A DNA stretch of 64,000 bases. It comes from Prostheceraeus crozeri (lineage: Eukaryota > Platyhelminthes > Polycladida > Euryleptidae). The stretch is taken from NCBI GenBank assembly GCA_907163375.1, contig CAJQUW010015344.1, forward strand, positions 62,001-126,000. Direction: 5' to 3'. This document shows, one piece after another, positions 58,074 through 64,000 of the stretch. The position numbers and the translations under genes were made by a program. Each line of letters begins with the position of its first letter. Positions within the stretch are counted from its first letter, which is position 1. The notes under the pieces were generated by a model. It saw nothing but the letters and a program-made list of their open reading frames with translations, searched no databases and was not told the DNA's origin.

Positions 58074-58160
58074 GTGAGTTGTAAGCATTGCTTTTTTGCC
58101 CTGTGATGCATTGTATAAGTATTGTGAAATACAGAAGAGTAACAGTATAAGAGATGTAGG

Positions 58161-58426
58161 TGTTGGAAATGAACTGTAGGCCGATTTTAAATGCTATGGT
58201 ATTCACACTTTGTTATTTCCATGATGTTACATGACTTAGATGTTTGATGTGTAGGCGGAATGCTATGTTATCTTTTCTGCTGTCAGATGCATGTATCTAC
58301 GGTCAAAATCAATTTTTGAAATTTGTACGATTTCATGCATGCTGTAGGCCAGAGTATATAGAAATTAGTACACAACGCAATGTATTGATAATCTGGAAGT
58401 TTTTATTCGACTCACTATTTTCAATA
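58161..58426 (+). repeat. 5' LTR of the BEL/Pao element
   Basis: 266 bp, starts TGTTGGAAATG, ends TTTTCAATA, followed by the primer-binding region. Preceded by GTAGG. Confidence 0.92.
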
Positions 58427-61400
58427 TAACTTTGGTGCCGTGACCAGGATTTGGGGAATTTTGGAAACTACCTGTAAGCAGAGATATGGACAAATTGTTT
58501 GAAATTGGGACACGGTTAGGACTCGAAGGAGATGAACTGCGAGTGTTCATTTGTGAACAGCAGAGCAGTGAGAGGGAAAGGCGTGTTCAGGAAAGAGAGG
58601 AGCGTGAGCGGGAGCGAAATCATGAATTGGAGATGAAAAGGTTGGAACTGGAACTGGTCAGCGCAAGTGAATCAAATTCCAACAACAGTGCCTCTAATAC
58701 TTCCATGTCAAATAACAACTACCCTAAATTGCCTACATTCATTGATTATAAGGATGATCTCGATAGCTACCTAAATCGATTTGAACGATTTGCTAAGTGC
58801 AACAATTGGGACAGATCGAAATGGTCAACGTCTTTGAGTGCGCTGCTGACTAGTAGAGCTTTGGATGTATATTCTCGCTTATCTGAGTCAGTAGCTAATA
58901 ATTATGATCAATTGAAAGAAGCACTGCTCAAGCGATACGAATTGACAGAGACAGGATTCAGACGACAATTCAGGAATAGCAAGCCTGAACAAGGAGAGAG
59001 TCCCGAACAATACATCACTCGTCTTCGTAATTATCTGAATAGATGGATTGAACTCTCCAATACTAACAAAGAATTTGAGGCTGTTTGTGATCTGTTTACA
59101 CAGGAGCAATTCATCTCTTCATATCCTGTTGATTTGGCAACATTCTTGAAAGAAAGGTCACCTGCCAATTTGGACGAAATTGCAAAGTTAGCAGAACAGT
59201 ATCTTCTTGTTCACAATCGTTATTTGACTTCAAATGTTCATCTCGATGATAGCAAAAGAACTTTTAAGTCAAAAGCTTCATTTTCGAAGGAAAGAAATTC
59301 AACAACAATCTTCTATAGCTCCAATGATCAAAGCTACAGGGCAAGATGCATATTTTGCTCCTTTTTGCACAGACCTGATAATTGCGGAAAGGTTTGCCTG
59401 ATGACGCCAAAGCAAAGACGATAATTTGTGAAAAACTCCAATGCATGCTATTTGTGCTTGAATCGTGGGTTTATTTCCAAAGATTGCTTTGTTGGCAGCA
59501 ATGTGGCCAATGTGGCGCAAGACATCACAAACTTCCGTGTGATAGTCCTGATGAATCAAAAAATGCATTGACTGATGTGTCGTCTAGTGCAGTAGCTACC
59601 GCTTCTACCTCTATGTCAAGTTGTGTGTCTCCAAACGTTTTACTGATGACTGCTTCAGTTATTGTTGAAGGAAACTCGGAACGACCTTGTCAGGCGAGAA
59701 TTTTGATTGACGGTGGTAGCCAACGTTCGTATATTCGCACAAGATTGGCAAATTCTTTAAAGGCAGAACAGATCGGTTCTGAAAGATTGCAAATTGAAAG
59801 CTTTGGTGAAATTTCAATTAGCTGTAACCTTGATGTTTTTAAAGTCACCATTCGCTCCCAAGTGAATGAATATGAAAACACATTCAATCTGCTTTCAACT
59901 TCTCGATTTTGTGCTCATTTGGAGATGATTCCAAATGGTCCATGGATAAGGGAAATGGAGGACAGAGGATTTGTTCTAGCTGATTGCATCCAGAATTCGA
60001 CAAATGCTGCTCAAAAATCAGTTGACATCATTCTTGGTTCGGATCATTGTGGGAAATCATGTCTCCTAGTTCGTTTCCTACTTCGTACGGTCTTGTTGCT
60101 TGTGAAACCAAATTCGGATGGGTGCAGGGTCCAATTTCAAAAAGAGAACGGATAGGTACCTCAGTTGCGACCTACAAAGGCCTTGTTTACTGTTGACATT
60201 TCAAAGTTCTGAGAATTAGATACTGTGAACATGAACCATGATGATGAAATATTTCCTTGCTTAAACGCATTTTTAAAAGACATTGAACGAGAGAAAGATG
60301 GTAGATATAAGGTGCCATTGCTATGAAAAAATACGGAGAAGATGCTTGATTCAAATTTTGACATATGCGAATCAGAGAATGAAATGTCTAAACAGAAGAC
60401 TAGAGAAAAATCCTATTTTGAGAAATGAGTATAATAAAATTATCAAAAAATACAAGGAATTGGATATAATCGAAAAGGTGTCTAAAGTAGAAGTCAAGAG
60501 GAACGATAATGTATTTTACCTTCCTCATCATGCTGTTATAAAAGAGAACAATGAAACCACGAAAGTGAGGCCTGTTTTTGATGGCAGTGTTAAAGACAGA
60601 AACAATGAGTCGTTGAATGAGCTGCTGGATGCTGGTCCTTCACTGTTGCCACATTTAATCGAACTCTTACTCCGCTTTCGCTTCTTTGCATTGCCATACA
60701 CTGGAGATATCACAAAGGCATTTCTCCAGCTATCACTGAAAGAAAGCGAACGTGATTTCCTGCGATTTTTATGGGATGAAGATTTATCGATTGAAGCGAG
60801 TTTGTTTTGGCATCACATGTGCCCCATTCTTACTGAATGCTACTATTCGACATCACTTGCTCAATTACAAAAACTTTTCAGAGAAAATGTCAAGAAGCTT
60901 TTATGTCGATGATCTCATTTCAGGATCTTCATCTGTGGATGAGTGTATGTCCGAGATCACTAAAGCTTGCATTATAATGAAAGATGCTTGCATGAACCTG
61001 ACAAAATGGACTACTAGCTCAAAAGAACTTGCCGAAAGGATTCAACAAGAACATGGCATTGAAATGAAACATACTGGAAGCACAAAAGTTTTGGGAATTC
61101 CTTGGAGGTTGGACACCGATTAGCTTGAAGTGTCGATTCCTGAGTTTATATTCCACAATACAAATCTCAGCAAACGAATGATACTATCATACACAGCGAA
61201 AATTTATGATCCTTTTGGACTTGTATCTCCTGTTGTAGTGTCATTGAAGCTTTTCATGAAGTCATTGTGGCTATGGATGGAATGATCGAATTTTACCAAA
61301 AGACAAAGAAGAATTTTTGAAACTTGTCGCATCCTTTTCTGACTGTAACATAATCTCCATTGCACGAGGTTATTTTCACAGTGCTCATGCTATTTCAAAT

Positions 61401-63384
61401 ATGGCTTTGCATGTTTTCTGTGATGCAAGCGAGCAAGCTTACGCAACATGTATTTATCTACAAGCAACCTTCTTCAAATGGCTCCAAGTCTTCCATTCTT
61501 GTGATTTCAAAATCAGACTGTCACCCGTCAAAAGAGTTACACTTCCACGATTGGAGCTTCTTGGATGCTATCATGTTGCGAGGCTGTTGAAAATTGTGCT
61601 TGAAGCATTGACATTGAAGAATGTGAATATATTTTGTTGGACTGATTCGTCGATTGCGCTAAGCTGGATACGGAGTTCACCATCACGTTACAAACAGTTT
61701 GTTGGCAACAGTGTTCAAGCGATTCAAGAAATTGTTCCGCCGTCCAAGTGGAATCGTTATCCTGGTGTTGACAACCCAGCCGATCAAGCAACAAGGAAAA
61801 CATCTTTTCAAAAATGGAACAGAAAAATTTGGCTGCATGGTCCTGATTGGTTAAACCAAACTGCAGAATGGCCTTCTGATTCAGAAAACAAGAAATGCTT
61901 TCAGGAGGAAGAGATTCAAGAAATCAGAAAATGTTCTGTTGAATTTGTCGTGTAATACCAGAGAAGTAGTTTTTGACATCACAGGATACTGTTCGTTGAA
62001 AAAGTCGGTGACTGTGTTTGTCTACGTTAGAAGAGCCACTGCAAAATTTAAGGAATTGATAAATGACACGAACAGAATCCAAATCAATCCTTTCCATGAA
62101 TTTCAAGAAGCAAAGAAAGAATTAATCAAAATGGAGCAGTCAAGATATTTTACACGAGAAATGTCATGTCTAGAGGAAGGCAAACCGATAAATAGTGATA
62201 GTCCGTTGAAGAGGTTGTTTTTGTCGCTACAAAATGGCTGCTTATATTCGATTGGACGCATTGACTTTGATGAGCTCATCCTTCTACCTGGCGATTCTCA
62301 TTTGACTAAGCTGATTATTCTTGATATTCATAATTACATGTGCCACAGTGGAATTGCATCAACCCTCACTGAATTGCGTGGTAATTATTGGATTACTAAA
62401 GGACGGAGGGTGGTGAGAAGTGCGATTAGATCTTGTTTGATTTGTTGCCGACATGACTGCAAATCATATTTACAGAAGGAAGCTCCACTGAGCAACTACC
62501 GGTTGAATAAAACTGCAATATTTGAAATAACTGGTTGCGACTTCACAGGACCATTCTATTTGCGAAATGGCAAAAAGACTTACATTTTGGTCTTTACCTG
62601 TACGGTTGTTCGAGCAGTGCACTTGGAACTCTGAGCAAGTCAGAATTTAGAAGATTTCTTTTTTGCATTTCGTCGATTTCAGGCAAGATTTGGTACACCA
62701 AAAACGGTGTTATCGGATTATTTCTCGACTTTCAAATCTGCCAAAGATTGTTTGAAAGACAAATTGGATTTGAAATATTTGTCTGAATATAGTCCTCATT
62801 GGTGAGGAATGTGGGAGAGACTCATTCAAAGTATCAAAAGGTCTCTGAGAAGAGTCATAGGAAGTCAGAAAGTCAAGTTTGAAGTGCTGCAAACCATTTT
62901 ATGTGAAGTCGAATCTGCAATAAACAAAAGACCTTTGACCTATGTTTCGGATGACAGTGATGACTTGAAGCCTTTACGTCCAATTGATTTTTTTGTTGGT
63001 TCTTGTCTGAGCGACGACACTGTCACTGCGGATCAGCTGAGTGAGGGATTGAAACAGAGAAATCATTTGTTGACTCAGCTTTGGATCAGATGGCGATCTG
63101 AGTATTTGTTGGAATTACGTTTATGGAACAAAAGAAGAGATGTTGGAAAAGGAGTCCCTAGAGTTGGTGATATTGTTTTAGTCGATCCAAAGTCAATCGG
63201 ACCTGAGAACCGTTCATTTTGGCCTTTGGGACGGGTTCTTGAAGTAACCAATGGAAAGGGAAACTTTCCTAGATTTGTAAAGGTGCTCTCTCAGGGAAGA
63301 ATATGCAGACGAAACTCTAGCCAGCTGCATCCAATATAATTTCAATAGTTCTTTTGTTGAGCACTGCTCAACGGGGCGGGAGTA

Positions 63385-63649
63385 TGTTGGAAATGAACTG
63401 TAGGCCGATTTTAAATGCTATGGTATTCACACCTTGTTATTTCTATGATGTTACATGACTTAGATGTTTGATGTGTAGGCGGAATGCTATGTTATCTTTT
63501 CTGCTGTCACATGCGTGTATCGTGGTCAAAATCAATTTTTGAAATTTGTACGATTTCATGCATGCTGTAGGCCAGAGGATATAGAAATTAGTACACAACG
63601 CAATGTATTGATAATCTGGAAGTTTTTATTCGACTCACTATTTTCAATA
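63385..63649 (+). repeat. 3' LTR of the BEL/Pao element
   Basis: 265 bp, same ends as the 5' LTR, preceded by a purine-rich tract (ACGGGGCGGGAGTA) and followed by GTAGG. Confidence 0.92.
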
Positions 63650-63654
63650 GTAGG

Positions 63655-64000
63655 CTCACTTTCAAATTCTGATTATTTTCTAAACCTCATGACCATGTGA
63701 TAATGAAGTTACTACACAGTAGTATGAAGGGAAAATGAGAGGTTTGACGAAAATCAGCTCGATGTAGAGGCTGCTTCAAATTGGCAACAGATGTTATATT
63801 CATTTCATGTATTTGACAGCACCTTCAAGGTATCGTCTAGCAAGAGCGATTGCTTCATTAATTCACCTGGCTTAGACTTTATGATGTGATTCGAGGCTGC
63901 AGCAGTTCGTGGCCATTTCACTGTCAACGAGGATCATGGGAAAATTACTAACATTGATTCGTTCCTTACACAATTATTATAATTCAAGTCTACAAAATCT
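63655..64000. other. POLE intron 15, after the BEL/Pao element
   Basis: No POLE exon could be recognised; none of the frames matches the expected next segment of the protein. Confidence 0.5.

Larger units (their letters stand above)
58161..63649 (+). mobile_element. BEL/Pao LTR retrotransposon fossil with both LTRs, in POLE intron 15
   Basis: 5,489-bp element flanked by the 5-bp duplication GTAGG (58156-58160 and 63650-63654). The LTRs (266 and 265 bp) begin TGTTGG and differ at only about 3 percent of positions, so the insertion is fairly young. A primer-binding site region TGGTGCCGTGACCAGGAT follows the 5' LTR. Parts in order: gag-like region (about 58486-59424), aspartic protease and DUF1758-like region (about 59640-60155), reverse transcriptase (about 60400-61120), RNase H/peptidase A17 region (about 61120-61955) and integrase with C-terminal extension (about 62100-63339). 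This order and content identify BEL/Pao. The coding part is broken, with roughly half a dozen or more interruptions. Same sense as POLE; no envelope region seen. Confidence 0.92.

Noticed and set aside
1-64000. CRISPR arrays, bacterial operons, rRNA genes
   Set aside because: No regularly spaced identical repeats with unique spacers, no ribosomal RNA-like sequence, and clear spliceosomal introns; the window is eukaryotic.

Overview
This is a piece of an animal (metazoan) nuclear genome. The evidence is a spliced gene with GT-AG introns of roughly 0.5-4 kb, one GC-AG intron, AT-rich non-coding DNA and a dense mixture of LINE, SINE, Penelope-like, BEL/Pao, Ty3/Gypsy, Tc1/mariner and hAT sequences. 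The repeat mixture (RTE and CR1/Jockey-like LINEs, Penelope-like and BEL/Pao elements, hAT and hairpin MITEs) suits an invertebrate, perhaps marine. I cannot name the species or phylum from sequence alone.

Host genes. (1) At the left edge, on the minus strand, lies the 5' part of a divergent Arf-like small GTPase gene: exons at 3103-3043, 865-702 and probably 68-22, continuing off the window. (2) From about 24.7 kb to the right edge, on the plus strand, lies the gene for the catalytic subunit of DNA polymerase epsilon (POLE). Fifteen coding exons (24707-58073) give about 1,685 residues. They carry the whole exonuclease and polymerase domains with every catalytic motif I looked for, the cysteine cluster, and the start of the inactive C-terminal half. 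The remaining exons, about a quarter of the protein, lie beyond 64000.

Layout. 1-3.1 kb: Arf-like gene with a 5'-truncated LINE in its first intron. 3.1-24.7 kb: gene-free repeat graveyard. It holds a LINE 3' end, a hAT transposase fossil, pieces of Penelope-like elements in tandem-like order, and an RTE LINE framed by an 18-bp target duplication. That LINE is itself split by a 748-bp near-perfect foldback element with a 3-bp target duplication. A hairpin MITE, a MITE whose arms are tandem repeats, a tRNA-derived SINE, a hAT MITE and an old Ty3/Gypsy fossil follow. 24.7-64 kb: POLE, whose introns hold a LINE with a long open reading frame (intron 1), a Tc1/mariner copy (intron 3), inverted-repeat clusters (introns 5 and 9), three SINE copies (introns 6, 8, 11), a hAT MITE (intron 7), a Tc1-like remnant (intron 8), a 105-bp hairpin (intron 10) and a BEL/Pao element with both LTRs (intron 15).

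The two host genes have no evident functional link. The most novel material is the repeats: the foldback element whose empty site can be read from the LINE it hit, a SINE family with four local copies, the tandem-repeat hairpin and the Penelope-like arrangement. I saw no CRISPR array, operon, rRNA gene or genuine tRNA gene. All calls come from reading the sequence by eye; no database search was run.
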